A DNA stretch of 64,000 nucleotides. Source: Citrus sinensis (lineage: Eukaryota > Streptophyta > Magnoliopsida > Sapindales > Rutaceae). The notes beneath the pieces are model-generated. The model had not been told where the DNA came from. It did no database searches and worked only from the letters and a program-made list of their open reading frames with translations. Where the stretch lies: the NCBI RefSeq assembly GCF_022201045.2, contig NC_068558.1, forward strand, positions 992,001 through 1,056,000, in the 5' to 3' direction. A program made the translations under genes and the position numbers. This document shows positions 1 through 12,374 of this stretch, piece after piece (position 1 is the first letter of the stretch; each line of letters begins with the position of its first letter).

Positions 1-1105
1 ATAGATCTGGAGAGTCTGGAAAATTGCAATGGGAACTCAAATACGAACCAAATCACAATAATATATAGAGGAAAACAATTATCAAACTACGGATGGACAA
101 TACATTGTTGCAAAGCCCCTCTTTCAAGCAGAAGCAACCCTCTTAGAATGCACTACTAACATAAAAGTTCATGAACTAGTATGACAAGAATGTAAATTTC
201 ACAAGCTTTGAATTCAACCTGCACTTATTATTTAAGAAGATATTCTTCAATTTAACTACAAATAATTACTACTAACACTCATTAAAAACATTTCTCAATA
301 AACAAAAATTCTAGACAAATAGAATTTTAGCAGAAGAGTAAATAAATCAAGATATAGTTCATCAAGCCTACTTCATGCGCATAAATTTTTTACCATAATA
401 GCAGATCACATCAAAAAGGCAATAATACTTGAAACAATTAGCTATAAATTGTTAAAAGTAGAATGCATCTAATTGAAGCGAATGCTTACCGTTTCCTGGA
501 ACTCTCAAACAAGCAACAAACTGCATTTTCTCATCCATGCACTTATTAGAAGAATGACATTCTTCAACCCGAGTTCCCTCCTTCCTTGATTTGCCTGAAT
601 CTTCATCAGGATCCCCTTCTTTGGAAGCATCCTTCGATTTCACCTCATCACTCAAATTATCCTTTCTGTCACTCAACTCCTTTTGACCTTTTGGAACCGA
701 ATTACCCTTTTGAACATTTTTAGCATTTTTTGAACCCAGTGGATGAAATGTATTGTTTTTATCTACACGATTCTTATCATCAGTTCCCTCAACTGATTTG
801 TTCACTTGATCTCCTCTGTTCCCATTCACATTTTTCGTTTGAGAAGAATTTGTTACTAAATTTGACCCACCGGTTGTGTCATTTGAACTTCTAGAGCCAT
901 TTAAATTCGGATCTAATCCAGAACTTGCACTGAAATTTGTCTACAAAAGAATATGTACAGTTACAAACTCTATTGATTTAATTATCAATGTAATGAATTT
1001 AAAATAAGTTACTTTTGCTTCAAGATTTACCTTATCAGCAGCAGAGGAACCATTAACAAGCAGTACTAGGAAGAAAGCCAACAAGAAAATGGAAGTTGCT
1101 TTCAT
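1..1105 (-). CDS. DUF7356-type secreted/membrane protein, 5' part
   Basis: Partial gene running off the left edge. Exon 1 is 1105-1031, exon 2 is 940-490 and the first 15 nt of exon 3 are 15-1, all with GT-AG borders and continuous phase. The first 25 codons give a hydrophobic signal peptide (MKATSIFLLAFFLVLLVNGS, then SAADK). Exon 2 encodes about 150 residues rich in Asn, Ser, Lys and Asp with no fold visible, ending in a Cys motif (ECHSSNKCMDEKMQFVACLR). The join of exons 2 and 3 reads VPGN-DSPDL, which I recall from plant DUF7356 proteins, where a Cys-bearing ectodomain precedes a membrane helix. That later part lies outside the window. Function is not established. The exon 2/3 border rests on motif continuity and good splice sites, so the family call is fairly but not fully secure. 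Confidence 0.82.
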
Positions 1106-1390
1106 GTTTTTTAAAGTAAGCCCAATTCTTTGTGCTACAGAGGATACCTAAATACAGAAATAAATTGGAATCAGAAACTTGAATTAGAAGAGAGTTTGAT
1201 TGTATGAAACAACTGGGCATTTGGCAAAGATTGAACATTAGAGCTACGACTGACCTGATGTACGAAGTTCTTACTGCGCGCGTGTCTGGCTTGATCTTGC
1301 TCGTACACATCGCCGTACGGATTCTACTTCTCATCAGAATTGAGTTCAGCTGGAGTTTGAAAGTTGACTCAAGTTAACCAAATCTTTTTT

Positions 1391-1400
1391 GCTTTATATC
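1391..1400 (-). promoter_or_regulatory. Candidate TATA box of the DUF7356-type gene
   Basis: On the minus strand this reads GATATAAAGC, about 290 nt upstream of the start codon at 1105. The leader would be long and could hold an intron. Position and sequence fit a TATA element; no transcript evidence is available. Confidence 0.4.
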
Positions 1401-4400
1401 CGTTCATTCGGAGCAAGAAGAAAGTACAAAAATCCCCCGTCCTTAAAGCAGCGCTTTCGTTATAATTGTAGTATTGTAGTGTGCAAAAAGCATACGGTTA
1501 ACGCTGAACTATGGTTGGTTACATTTTAAAATTCTGTGTGTCATTTTAGTTGATTTTATTAGTTAAATGAACTAGCACACATCTTCGCCGTGCAATTGAC
1601 ATCATACTTGGAGGCCTGGCAACTGAGCGCGTTGTTTGTTGGGCTAAACCAACCCAAGATAATTTCGGCACGTTAGCAAAAGTTAACAAGCCCAACTATT
1701 CATTAAAGCCCACAAAGCGAAAATACATAAGTCTGTAGATGCTAACTTATTCTTGACTTCTTGTCAAAGAATTCGGGTGGGTGAGGCTGAAGCGAGGCCT
1801 ATCCATTCAGAAACATCCAAATCTGACGTGCTTGTTTTTAACTTAACGACTTAATTGATTTTATTTCAGTCACTTGAGTTATGAAACACCTATTTAGAAT
1901 TCAAATTGCACTAAAATATTTAATAAACACTAAATATTGTAATTTAAAAATTAAGTTAATTTGATTTTATATTTGTTTGATGAAAAATTTTCTACATCTT
2001 TATTGATTTTGCCAAAATTATTATTTAAAACTATATTTATTACACATATTATTAACTTATTTTAAAATTTTAATTATTAATTTATTAAGTTAGTTTTTTC
2101 ACTTTTTACTTAATCTAAAAAATTTTGATAACGGTATTTTCTAAAACATTCATATCCAATTAATTTATTCTCATCTTGATCTAAATAAAATTTACTAATT
2201 AGCATTATTGTTCATCTCTATAACTTACAATAATGAAGTAAATGATTATTATTATATTTATCTTTTTATATTCTTCAAATTAGTATTATTTATCTTTACA
2301 ACTTTTTATAAATATTTTTCATGTAATACATTATAAACTACAATATAATTGATTAATATATTCTAATTTACAATATTAAAGTGTGATGTCCGCTTTTACA
2401 TGAATTAGGTTATGATAAATAAGAAGTTCGATGAGATATTTATTACTTATTTAACATTTAAAATTTGTAAGGTACAAATATAAAAGTATTTGGTTTTCGA
2501 ACTTTTCAAGTTTAAAAAATAAATAACTTAATACTTATTATAAGAGATTCGTACAAAAAAAAAAAGATACATTATTCAAATTAGATATTTAATTCTATTT
2601 AAAATTCTGATTAATTCAAGTATGTTCATATTTAAAAAGAAAAACGTAAACTTATTATGGGCTGAGTATTTAACCCGAAAATCTATAACATAACTTTTGC
2701 ACCAATAACGCAAGTACTTAGCATGGAGAATGCATTTATGGCTCTTTTTATCATTCATCCCGACCTTATTACCATATTAGGAAATAAAATTATAAACGGA
2801 CACAGGGGGAAGAAGATAGTGACATAATAATATAATCCTGACTACAGAAGGTTACTTTGTTATAAATTAAAGCTTCATTTGGTTTGAATAACCAAGCATA
2901 TAGGCTGTGGGGGCTCACAACAGCTAAAGCTACAGTAGCTCTCAAGTCTCAATACAAGACGTGTGTAAACTCAGCTAGGTTTATAATTATTTTTTGTTGC
3001 TGTCTAATTTTTTTGTCCAAATATCTCTATTAGGAACGACAGTCAACTTTTTTGAAAAAATATTACATACTACTCAATTTACAAATAGCAAAGCCTATAG
3101 AAATATACGCATAATCAAAATCTAAAGTACATAACTGAATACCAACATAGAAAATCAAAGAAAATAACTCTCATAACTATTAGAAGGCCTCTAATCCTCC
3201 ACCTTAGAGTTAAGGGGGGTGATGCCACCAATCCCCTTGGAATGAACGCACAAATCTTTCATTTTAAGCTGCCACATCAAGTCATGCGTGTAGCTACTTC
3301 CTTGCTCATTTCAAAAATAATTTCACCATCCCTTAGGACTTAGAAAAACAAATGACATACAACATTATCTCTTATATCCCCAAATAATTAAAAAAAAAAA
3401 ACCCTTTAAAAAAAAGATAGATAGAGAGACTAAGTATGTCAAATTTTAAAACGTTACATTAGAAATCTACCTATATATTAGGGTACACATGAGGGTTTGA
3501 TACTCATTTTCCCTTTAAGAATAAACACCCAAAACATTAAGATTTGCACTAATGCATAGAATTTTATGGATGACTGCATAACAAACTGATAACGAATATA
3601 ACCAAGTTTATTAGTTCGGATAAAGCTCATGCCCCATGAGATTTGACTATATATAGATTATAAAAGTTGAAGATGTGGTTATCAGACTAATTGTAATGGG
3701 AACATCAAGCCTCAATGATGTGAAAAATTAGCACTATCCCTGAAATAGATGAGCTCCACAAACTCACCTACCTGCGCGTCGGTGACGCAAGTCGGCCACA
3801 TGGGCACAAGTCAACTTACCCAATTCTGAGGTTACAATAAGTATACTACTACTAACACACTGTCCAAGTCCAACTAATTTTTGCTTAACCAAGAATTTTT
3901 AATTTCACAATCAGAAGAAGAAAGTTGTTATATCTGAATTAATAATTGTGTGTCAATTACGGCTTTTTGACGACCAAAGGTAATCCAATTGTCAAACCGA
4001 CCTGGTCCACCGTGCTTCTTCGTCTTGATTATTAAAACATTTTCAAATATTCTCGGCGGACCATTACAGCTCATTGAATTAGCTGAAACCACACTGTTGT
4101 GACACAACCCCACTTCTGTGTAATGCAGAAACAATTGGATTTCCCCAATAGTGTGAGACTGTAAGTGTTACATCTTGGTTGGGACAATTTTCAGACTTAA
4201 ACTTGGCTCCTAGCTAGCATTTTGTGTTTTAATTCTTCAAACCTACATCGAAGCTTGTAGGTAAGTATCGATATTAGTATTAAAAACGAGTTTTTACGGA
4301 CTTCTTCACATGAATATGGACTGAGACGTAACCCATAGACGAACGAGTGGCAAAAAGGAAGCCAACAAATTGTAATTGAAATAAAGTTAATTTGGAAATG

Positions 4401-6480
4401 GAGAAATTGAATTTTGACTTCAGTTCTAATACCATTCTAGAGAAAACACTTAAAAAGTGATAGATGGTAGCTCAACAATCGTAATCTTATCTTTATCGAA
4501 TTGTAAGTTAAGTCACGGGTGTAGCTTAGAATGATGAGTTGTTTTGTTATCTCCAATCTCAAAATCACATCGTGCGTGAGATGATCATATAGCAATTATA
4601 AGACGATGCATAGTCTCGAATGCAGGAGAAGGAGGCATACAAAAGAAAATCACATCAGGATTTCGATAAGAGGGGACCATTGCTAGAAAAAAGACAACAT
4701 TTACATGAAAATTTTTCTTCAACGCTAACTCAATTATTTTATGACATTTAAAGTTGAAGACAGCAGAGACATAAGTCTCATCAATCTTGGCTAGCTAGCT
4801 AGAGGAGAAGCCAAAGCATATTCTGTGGTGTTCATAAACGGTGTGTATGCACATGGATCAATTACCAGCAGTCAAAGAGGCGGTGATCTCACACACAGAG
4901 CCCCAAAACCCATTATTGACTTCTTTCAGCTCATAAAAATTCAATTTTGTGTACGTATTGGACCTGCATGACTCTCACACACCTTCTATTATCTTTTGAT
5001 CATAGCTTGAGCTCATTATAAGTAATGTATGGAACAGTTAAACATTATCAACCTCGCTTTTTTATTGAAGATATCTCAAGTCTTTAAATTCTTTTAAATT
5101 GATCTTGACTTTCCAAGTCTTGATTCTTGTTTCCCATAAAATTCTGATTTATGTTTACAACAAAATCTAAGAGTTGTGACGAAGAAACATAGATTTTTAA
5201 TAGAAAGTGAAGAACGTTGTACTAGTAAACAGTTCTGCACGAGATTGTAGATAAGTCTATCAATATAACCATAAAATTATAAAACCCAATATAATTGCTA
5301 TCTACCTAATTTATGCTTTTTAATGGAGAAATTTTGACTAATTTGATAAGCTGCATCGTTTAGGTTTTGTTTCAATCTCAAAAGATGTACGTCTCTATTT
5401 AACTTCTTCACAAATTTGGAATCATATTGTCCTTTTCCTGTGCAATCACAATGAAATGTTCTTAATTTCCACGACTAACTTAAAACGGCAATTCATCTTC
5501 GAGATGCACTGCATACAATTCCATGTTTTTGCTTTTTTGTTCTATATATGTATGATCAAATGAACATGGACGTGGCAGAACCTGAGAATCAGACGAATCA
5601 TGGGAACCTCTCAAAAGTAAATTTTGTCACGATTTCAGACCAGCCACGTGGCTCAGATCCGTTGATCGTGTAAAATAAGAGACCCTAATCATGTATGAAA
5701 CTGTGTCCAGTAACATCACTCCCATACGGCATCAATACGCTGATGAATGGACCACTAAATACCTACTTTTTGATTGATGACTCACCAGTGGGTTACTCCT
5801 CCTCTAGATAGGGTGTAAATATAATATACATTTTTAATTCGTTACACATTAAACACTCTAAACCTACGTATAATCTTTGAATATCTATCACCCTAAGCAC
5901 CCGATTTGTATCCTTTTAGTGCCGAAAAATGGGGGAAAAAAAAAAAGGTTATTGGACATGTTAGAGCTTGATGAGTAATGTTACAATTTACATGCATGCA
6001 GTTCTTTTTATTCCTACCATTTTATTAAGGTTTAAAAGTTGGGCTCGTTTGTTCCAATGGCAGGTAAATGATCTCTCTTTTGGTATTATATTGATGCTTG
6101 TTGATGTCACCATGACATCAATTATCATTGACTTGACGAGGGTGGTGGTTGAAGCGGTGTCGTATCAGTCGTTTCCAGTTGTTACGTAATCTCAAAAAAT
6201 CTTCACCGAAAGGAAACTGATTCACGAGATTTTGGAAATTCTCGTTTCTTTTAGGAGTTGAATAGAGTGGAAAGTGACACGTGCATATGCTGGTAACTGG
6301 TGAACCTACAGTGGGGCTAACGTGTCGGCCTCAGGAGACGGGACCACCAAAGATAGTCGGCCTCCGCCTTTCTGTGACCATGCGACCAAGTCCATATACC
6401 GCCGAAACACAACTTTTTGACAAACTCAATTCCACAAATGCCCCTTAAGTCACCACTAAATTACTTCACTGACAGAGTTC
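1401..6480. other. Gene-poor AT-rich intergenic stretch
   Basis: No reading frame here has protein-like composition or believable splice sites. Around 1,890-2,120 is very AT-rich sequence resembling stretches near 18,650-18,920 and 50,100-50,600, probably old MITE-like debris. Around 2,870-2,960 lies a GC-richer patch (AGCTAAAGCTACAGTAGCTC) that looks like a MITE end. A perfect palindromic G-box, GCCACGTGGC, lies at about 5643. None of these supports a gene. Confidence 0.5.
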
Positions 6481-6545
6481 TATGCATACATACATATACA
6501 TAGAACTATGTATATATGTATGTATGTATGCATGTATGTATGTAT
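6481..6545. repeat. TATG/CATA microsatellite that can fold back
   Basis: ATAC/TACA units on the left are followed by TATG/TATG units on the right around TAGAACTATG, so the two halves are complementary. It is a simple-sequence hairpin with no gene nearby. Confidence 0.8.
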
Positions 6546-9500
6546 CTTCCTTCGTTTCTTATTCTGAAATATAAAACAACCAGCAAGATCGCGAGCCTTA
6601 TAACTCATAACATAATCATTGATGAAGATGCTGTCGTTTAGAAACTCGAAAAAAACTTAATAATTCGAAGTTTAAGCACATTACTGAGTACTGAAAACTT
6701 TCAATTTTAATGCATATATAGTTGGTCTAGAAAGCAACTTGGCTTAGGCCTGAGGGCAAACTTGGTATAACGTGCTAACATGGGCATGTAGATACATAAT
6801 TGAATGGGGAATATAAATCCCATTTGAGTAGCATGAAAAGATTGGGAGAGTACCATCGAGGATTGACTTTTGAGGCGAAAAAGGTTAGGTTTTGTTCACA
6901 TGCCCTTGCGGAGGAAACAAACAGTTCATTGGCTGTTAATCAAGTTCCAAGTTTGAACGAAGGTGGATGCATTGGCGTGGGGTGTCTCCTGTTTGATTAA
7001 TTTCACGAGCTTTGTCTTCAAAAAGGCTAGGGTTGGCTGGCTGGGCTAAATGGCAGGACATGATACTGTCTATCTATCGCCTTTTCAATAGACACCTTTA
7101 CGCCTTTAATGAACCTTTACCCAGAGATGGTCCCCATACCCATTTTGTTATTGGTAAGTTTGTTCCTGTTTTTGTAATTTTGTCAGGACCCCCTTTGAAG
7201 AAAAAGGTCTGTGCTCATCTCAAATCAGTGGTTGATTGCTGATGTATGCTTGCAAATTAGCTTGGCTCCTTGCTTTGTTCTCATCTTTTGGCTTGGCTTC
7301 AAAGTTGTAAATTCATACAACTGAATTGATGAACATTCATTAAAATCATTCAGTGCCCTTACTCTTTTGTCTGCAAATCAGATTCAGTTGCTTCTTTAGA
7401 CTTCCGTATATGTGAGTCAGATGTGATCACTCATGAATGCAAACAAATAAAATCACAGATGCATAATCCCCATCACTTATCTCTTTTGGAGTTAGCGATT
7501 CAAAAAGTTCGCTCGTCCAAAACTGTGAAGGTTTATGGGCTTGTGATTCAACTTTTCTACAAGATCGGATAAATATTGGTGAAACGGTGATGGTTGAATA
7601 GTTTTAATTCTGTAGTAGGCTCATTGAAATTGTGGTCTTTGACATTACTCCAAAGTTTTATTACCCGCCTTTGTAGGCTTTCTCAATCAAGTTACGACTG
7701 CTATAGGTGCTCTGTCTGTTCCATTTCTATGATAAAATTTGATGTGCTTTTATAGTTAGAGCATCGCTAAAAAAGCTCTTCAAATAAAATTAGTATTTTG
7801 GGCTCTAAAAAATATTTTAATTAAAATTATTTAATTTTTTTTCAATATTATCAAGTATTTTTTTTTAATTTATATTTTATTACTTTTTTATTGGAAATAG
7901 AGGGAGAGAGAGAGAGAGAGAGAGAATTATTTTAATTACTATATATTTTTTCTTTTGACAAAATAGATATTTGATTAAAATAATGCTAGCTTATTTTTAT
8001 TTGGAGAGACTTTTGGAGGACAATATTTTTTTTTCACTCTCTTATTTACAAACGAAAGCAAATAGATATTTCAAAAATAAAATTAGTAGAGTCTTTTGAA
8101 GATACTTTTAGTATCTGTTTAATATAGTTTATTTAATGGGTATAAATGTTTATTTAATTCCATAAGTTTATTTTAAACTTTTGATTGTAACTTATTTTCT
8201 TAAGTAGAGCTTTTAAAGACTAAATAAATTATTTTGTGTCGGCTAGTAAAACCTCAAATTTTGAATTTTGAGGATAGAGGTTGAAATTTTTTTTAAAATA
8301 TTAAAGTAGTATACTTTAGTTATTTGATAATTTTTATTTTATTCATTTCATAGCATAACTTTTAAAACCTTGCCTATTATGATAATTACGATTTTTAATA
8401 CAAAAATTTCATTAATAATTGAACAATTAATTTTTTTTTAATAAAAACTCTATTTATAAAAGTTTTACTAACAAAAATTGTATTTAAATAACTTATGTTT
8501 AAAAAATTATACCAAACACAACTTTAACCATTAAATTATGGCAACTGTCGCTGTTTTCAATTTTATTCATTAACTGCATGGATAATGATCTTCCTTTCGA
8601 ATGCTATCGATTCCATCGCTGGACAGTTCAAAGAAATATGACTTTATTTAATTATTCCTTAACAATGACTATAATAATGACAAGAACTATTCACTATTAT
8701 TAGTACTTGTTGGTAGGAATTCAAGTTTTCTTGTGTGGTCTGGGAGACCCGGCTCATTTTGAACCGATCCATTCACTCTGTGGCACTACAGACAGACATT
8801 TTAATTATAGTTGTGTAATTAGTAACCTGAGCTTTGTTTTCCGAATATTATCATTATTTTTATTGCATGATATCATCAAAGTAAAAATAAGGTTGGGTAA
8901 AATTGGAGCTTGAAGCTTAATTAAGCTAGCCAGCTAGCTGATGTATCTGAGCTTGAGGCTCGAGGTATGTGAACGAGAGAGATAGGGCTTGTGTGTGTGT
9001 GTGGAAGGGTCCTTTCCCATTGATGTCAAGCTGTACGAGTCTCTTGAATTAAACGCGTTGGAAGAGAAGTTATGATTTCTGTGAGGCTGGAAACCTAGAA
9101 GGTTGACTCCTTCGCCATGCAATTAATCCAAAAAGTAGCTTTTGAGCATTGTCTTGTATTCATTGCGGGCTGCGCCGAGTAAAATTTTTGTGACACCCAA
9201 ATCGGTAACAAGATTTTTCATGGTAACAGATCCATCTCACGCAACTCTCTGATTGCTAGTGGGCTCGGGTAAATTTACAAGAACACCCTCCTCCAGACCA
9301 GTTGTCGTCATTATTTCTCTTCGATTATTGATTAGTAGATTAAATAAAAATATCCCTAAACCGGAAAAATTAATGATTTGAGGAACACCCAGGAAGTGTT
9401 CGAAAATTTTGAGTTGATTTTGACCTCGGAATTAAGTCGTTTCTTTTTTATTTTATTTTTTCACTCAGAACAGAACAGATTAGTTTTGAAAAGTTCGAGT

Positions 9501-9743
9501 CCGACAGATTAGAATTCACTCTTTATTCGAGACATCAATGCATCCGTTTTTGCTTAGTATTATTATTGGTGTGACGTCGCTCTTTAAAAAATTAATCTAG
9601 AGTTTGGTTCAATAACTAAGAGGGCAGCATGGTCATTAGACAGAGATGCCTTTTGGTGGTAACTTTTGCAAGAGTTCAAATTATCTTGGAGTGTAAAGCT
9701 ATGAACAGAATGGAAGCGCATGGAAAGTGCTTTAATCTTCAGC
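6546..9743. other. Intergenic stretch upstream of the ERF gene
   Basis: It holds a (GA)n tract at 7904-7925 and an AT-rich region about 7760-8110 whose ends share degraded inverted similarity (AGAGCATCGCT near the left, matching weakly near 8,090), possibly an old MITE. Open frames at 6800-7242 lack recognisable domains, codon signal or splice support. An ABRE-like ACACGTGC occurs near 6279. Confidence 0.4.
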
Positions 9744-9751
9744 TATAAATA
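9744..9751 (+). promoter_or_regulatory. TATA box of the ERF gene
   Basis: TATAAATA stands 366 nt upstream of the chosen ATG. A start site near 9,775 would give a leader of about 330 nt without introns. Confidence 0.55.
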
Positions 9752-10109
9752 TACCAGTTGGACGAACCTTAGGGCTCAGCATAGTAACTTAAAATTCCTC
9801 CTCATTGTCAGAAGAAAGTCTGAATTTTCTCTCCTCCCAAACACACACAAAAGTATCGAATGCTTCCATCTCTCCATCTCCACTTTTCTCATAATATTTG
9901 CCTCTTAGTTCCCACATCAAATTGTCAGCTTTCCATGATTCTTCCCCCAACACTTTTTCATTTTTGAGCTAATACCCATTTCTAATTTTCTCGGAAATTT
10001 TTCTCAGTCTTAAAAGTTTTCATTTTTGATAGGAAAAGGGACATTTATTTCTTTTTGGTTCTGGTGCCCTGTTTCCTGCGCTCTATATTCGACCAGAATC
10101 TTAAAAGAA

Positions 10110-11048
10110 ATGGAAGGATTTCAAGAAAATAATCAACCTTTTGCATTCAATGATGGTGCTGATATCCGATCGTCTCTATCGCAACTCATATTGACAGGAG
10201 GCACCAACACAATAGACTCAATTTTCTCTCGTTGTACACCAACATCTACCATGTCAAGCCCTGCTTTTGAGCCTTTAGGCTCTTCGGTTTATCTTCGCCA
10301 AAGAGACCTTCTTCAGAAATTTTCTGAAGAAAACAAAACGACCAACACGACGCTTGCCCGCAATTATTTAACCAACATCCCACTTCAAAATTGTGCTTAC
10401 ACTTCAAGCTCTACTTGTATAGCTCCACCAAAGAAGAAGCTTTACAGAGGAGTGAGGCAGAGACATTGGGGCAAATGGGTAGCTGAAATTAGACTGCCTC
10501 AGAATAGAATGAGAGTGTGGCTAGGCACTTATGATTCAGCTGAAGCAGCTGCTTATGCTTATGATCGTGCGGCTTATAAGCTTAGAGGGGAATATGCAAG
10601 ATTGAATTTTCCTAACTTGAAGGATCCAAGCAAGTTAGGTTTTGGAGATTGTTCAAAACTGAATGCCTTGAAGAGTGCCGTTGACGCCAAGATTCAAGCA
10701 ATATGTCAAAAGGTGAAAAGAGAGAGAGCTAAAAAGAGTGCCAAAAGAAGTTGTATCCTAAGTGATGGTGGGTCTAAAGTTGGTAGTGAGACTGAGAGTG
10801 AGAAAGTGGAGAAAGTTGTTGATTCTTGTTCATCATCTTCAACTATGTCGCCTTTGATTTTTGGGGATGGTGATTTGGTTTCACCAACTGTTTCCGAAGA
10901 TGGGTTTTGGAAGGGGGAAAATTCTCAGACATCTGTTTCAACTGAGCATCCAATGACGACCACCGTGGAATCAGATTTTGAAGGCTGTTCGCTTGCAAGA
11001 TTGCCATCTTATGACCCTGAGTTGATTTGGGAAGTTCTTGCCAATTAG
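10110..11048 (+). CDS. AP2/ERF transcription factor, ERF061/ERF062-like (DREB A-6, group I)
   Basis: Intronless gene for a 312-residue nuclear DNA-binding protein. One AP2/ERF domain lies at residues about 112-170 ([20 protein letters not shown] ... [20 protein letters not shown] ... LNFPNL). Its YRG and RAYD-type elements are present, and the WVAEIRLP strand with V and L at the positions diagnostic for group I fits RAP2.4/ERF059-062 relatives. A basic stretch ([11 protein letters not shown]) follows at about 207-220, and the C-terminus is acidic and Ser-rich, a likely activation region. I chose the ATG at 10110 (AAAGAAATGGAAGG, followed by MEGFQENN) because the frame upstream has no earlier ATG. 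Group I members bind GCC/DRE-type elements and act in stress, wax or wounding responses; which applies here is not visible. Confidence 0.94.
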   Translation: MEGFQENNQPFAFNDGADIRSSLSQLILTGGTNTIDSIFSRCTPTSTMSSPAFEPLGSSVYLRQRDLLQKFSEENKTTNTTLARNYLTNIPLQNCAYTSSSTCIAPPKKKLYRGVRQRHWGKWVAEIRLPQNRMRVWLGTYDSAEAAAYAYDRAAYKLRGEYARLNFPNLKDPSKLGFGDCSKLNALKSAVDAKIQAICQKVKRERAKKSAKRSCILSDGGSKVGSETESEKVEKVVDSCSSSSTMSPLIFGDGDLVSPTVSEDGFWKGENSQTSVSTEHPMTTTVESDFEGCSLARLPSYDPELIWEVLAN

Positions 11049-12374
11049 GGAGAGGGTATTTTAAGTGTAAATGGTAGTATCGAAGACCAAATTATGCTGT
11101 CCTATTGTTCTTAGCGTGTTCGGATTTAGCTTAATTAGAGGATGTCATGATTAAGTTGGCCTTAGTGTTTTTGGTATTAAGGCACTGTAGTTGTAGCAGT
11201 TGTCATACTCAGAAACATGTTATCTGAGTAGAGCATCATCTGGCTCCTGAAGTGACAACATATAGTTGTTACTGATTGTTGTTCAACTTTCAGCTGTTAA
11301 TGAATTTTACAATTTCCTCGTTCTTGTAGCAATCTAACGAATAATTTTCGAAAGCTATCGAATCTCTGTTTATTATGAAAAGTAAACTGAGCTGCGTATC
11401 AATAGTTGTTATCGATGAGATGACGGTGGAAGAAGAGGCAGAGGCTGTGGTCCTGGTGACCTCATCTTCTCGAAGAAAGATGGATAAAATGATGATGCCT
11501 CTTTCAGATTCAGCCAAATCGATGTTCAAGTATGACAACACAATCGATGCGGATCCATGCAGCATCGTCCGCTCTATACCAGTTAATTTTAGCTTGCTTT
11601 GCTTAATTGCTTTACCTCAGTCAATAAAACATGCTGATGCAAAACAGTATGTTTAGTAATTGTTTTAAAGAATAATATTTATTATTATTATTATGCCATC
11701 ATGTTCGATACAACACTCGTACTCTCAGTTAAAGACTATTAGTTTTATGTTACGGATACCTCAAATTGTATTGTAGTATATATAAAATATATATAGAGAA
11801 TCATCAATGAAAACTTGAAAGTGTAAAAAATACTCCAAAACGGTGAGATTTGTCAACAGATGATAGCTAGAGCAAGTTTTATGCTTATAGCAAACCAGTC
11901 ACAACCAACAATGCTATACTATAGTCATTTTCACATCTTAAACTTCCAACTTGTCATTCAAGGAAATTCTTCCCATGATTCCATTGTATTAAATAACGAA
12001 ATTTATCATGGAAAATTCGTGATATGCAATTATGCATATAAGCTACAAATAAAATTAAAGTGGTTTTCTGCTAATACAAACTCCATATGTGCTGTAACAT
12101 ATAGATTGACCCATTTGCATTGACAAAAAGAATCCTCAAGTAGCACTGCCCCGGACGGCAATGACTTTTCATAAGAAGGTTGGGATGAGAGGGGGGTGGT
12201 TGGGGGAAGGGAAAAAAAGGAAAAAAGAGAGAGAGAGAGACCCACGTGAAGTAAATGTTATTGCTAATTTTTACACAGTTTTGAAGTTCCTCCATAACCA
12301 CAACCTATGTTGTTAAGACAAAATCAAGGAGCAGAAGAACCTCTGAAGACAAAAATACACACAGCCATATAGCA
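11049..12374. other. 3' UTR of the ERF gene and intergenic DNA
   Basis: The ERF 3' UTR probably covers the first 200-300 nt. Overlapping frames on both strands at 11290-11656 and 11860-12301 look like chance openings without known domains. A (GA)n tract lies at about 12,227-12,240. The interval also contains the 3' UTR of the minus-strand primase gene. Confidence 0.5.

Noticed and set aside
1053-1334. Open frame on the minus strand overlapping the start of the DUF7356-type gene
   Set aside because: It is in a different frame from the signal peptide that begins at 1105 and lies in the leader; no domain.
6800-7242. Two neighbouring plus-strand open frames of 66 and 76 codons
   Set aside because: No recognisable domain, no splice link that gives a sensible protein, no promoter elements.
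10026-10109. Extension of the ERF frame upstream by 28 codons
   Set aside because: The extension has no ATG and its sequence is leader-like; the first ATG is at 10110.
11290-11656. Overlapping open frames on both strands after the ERF gene
   Set aside because: Mutual shadows with low-complexity content and no domain; no gene call is justified.
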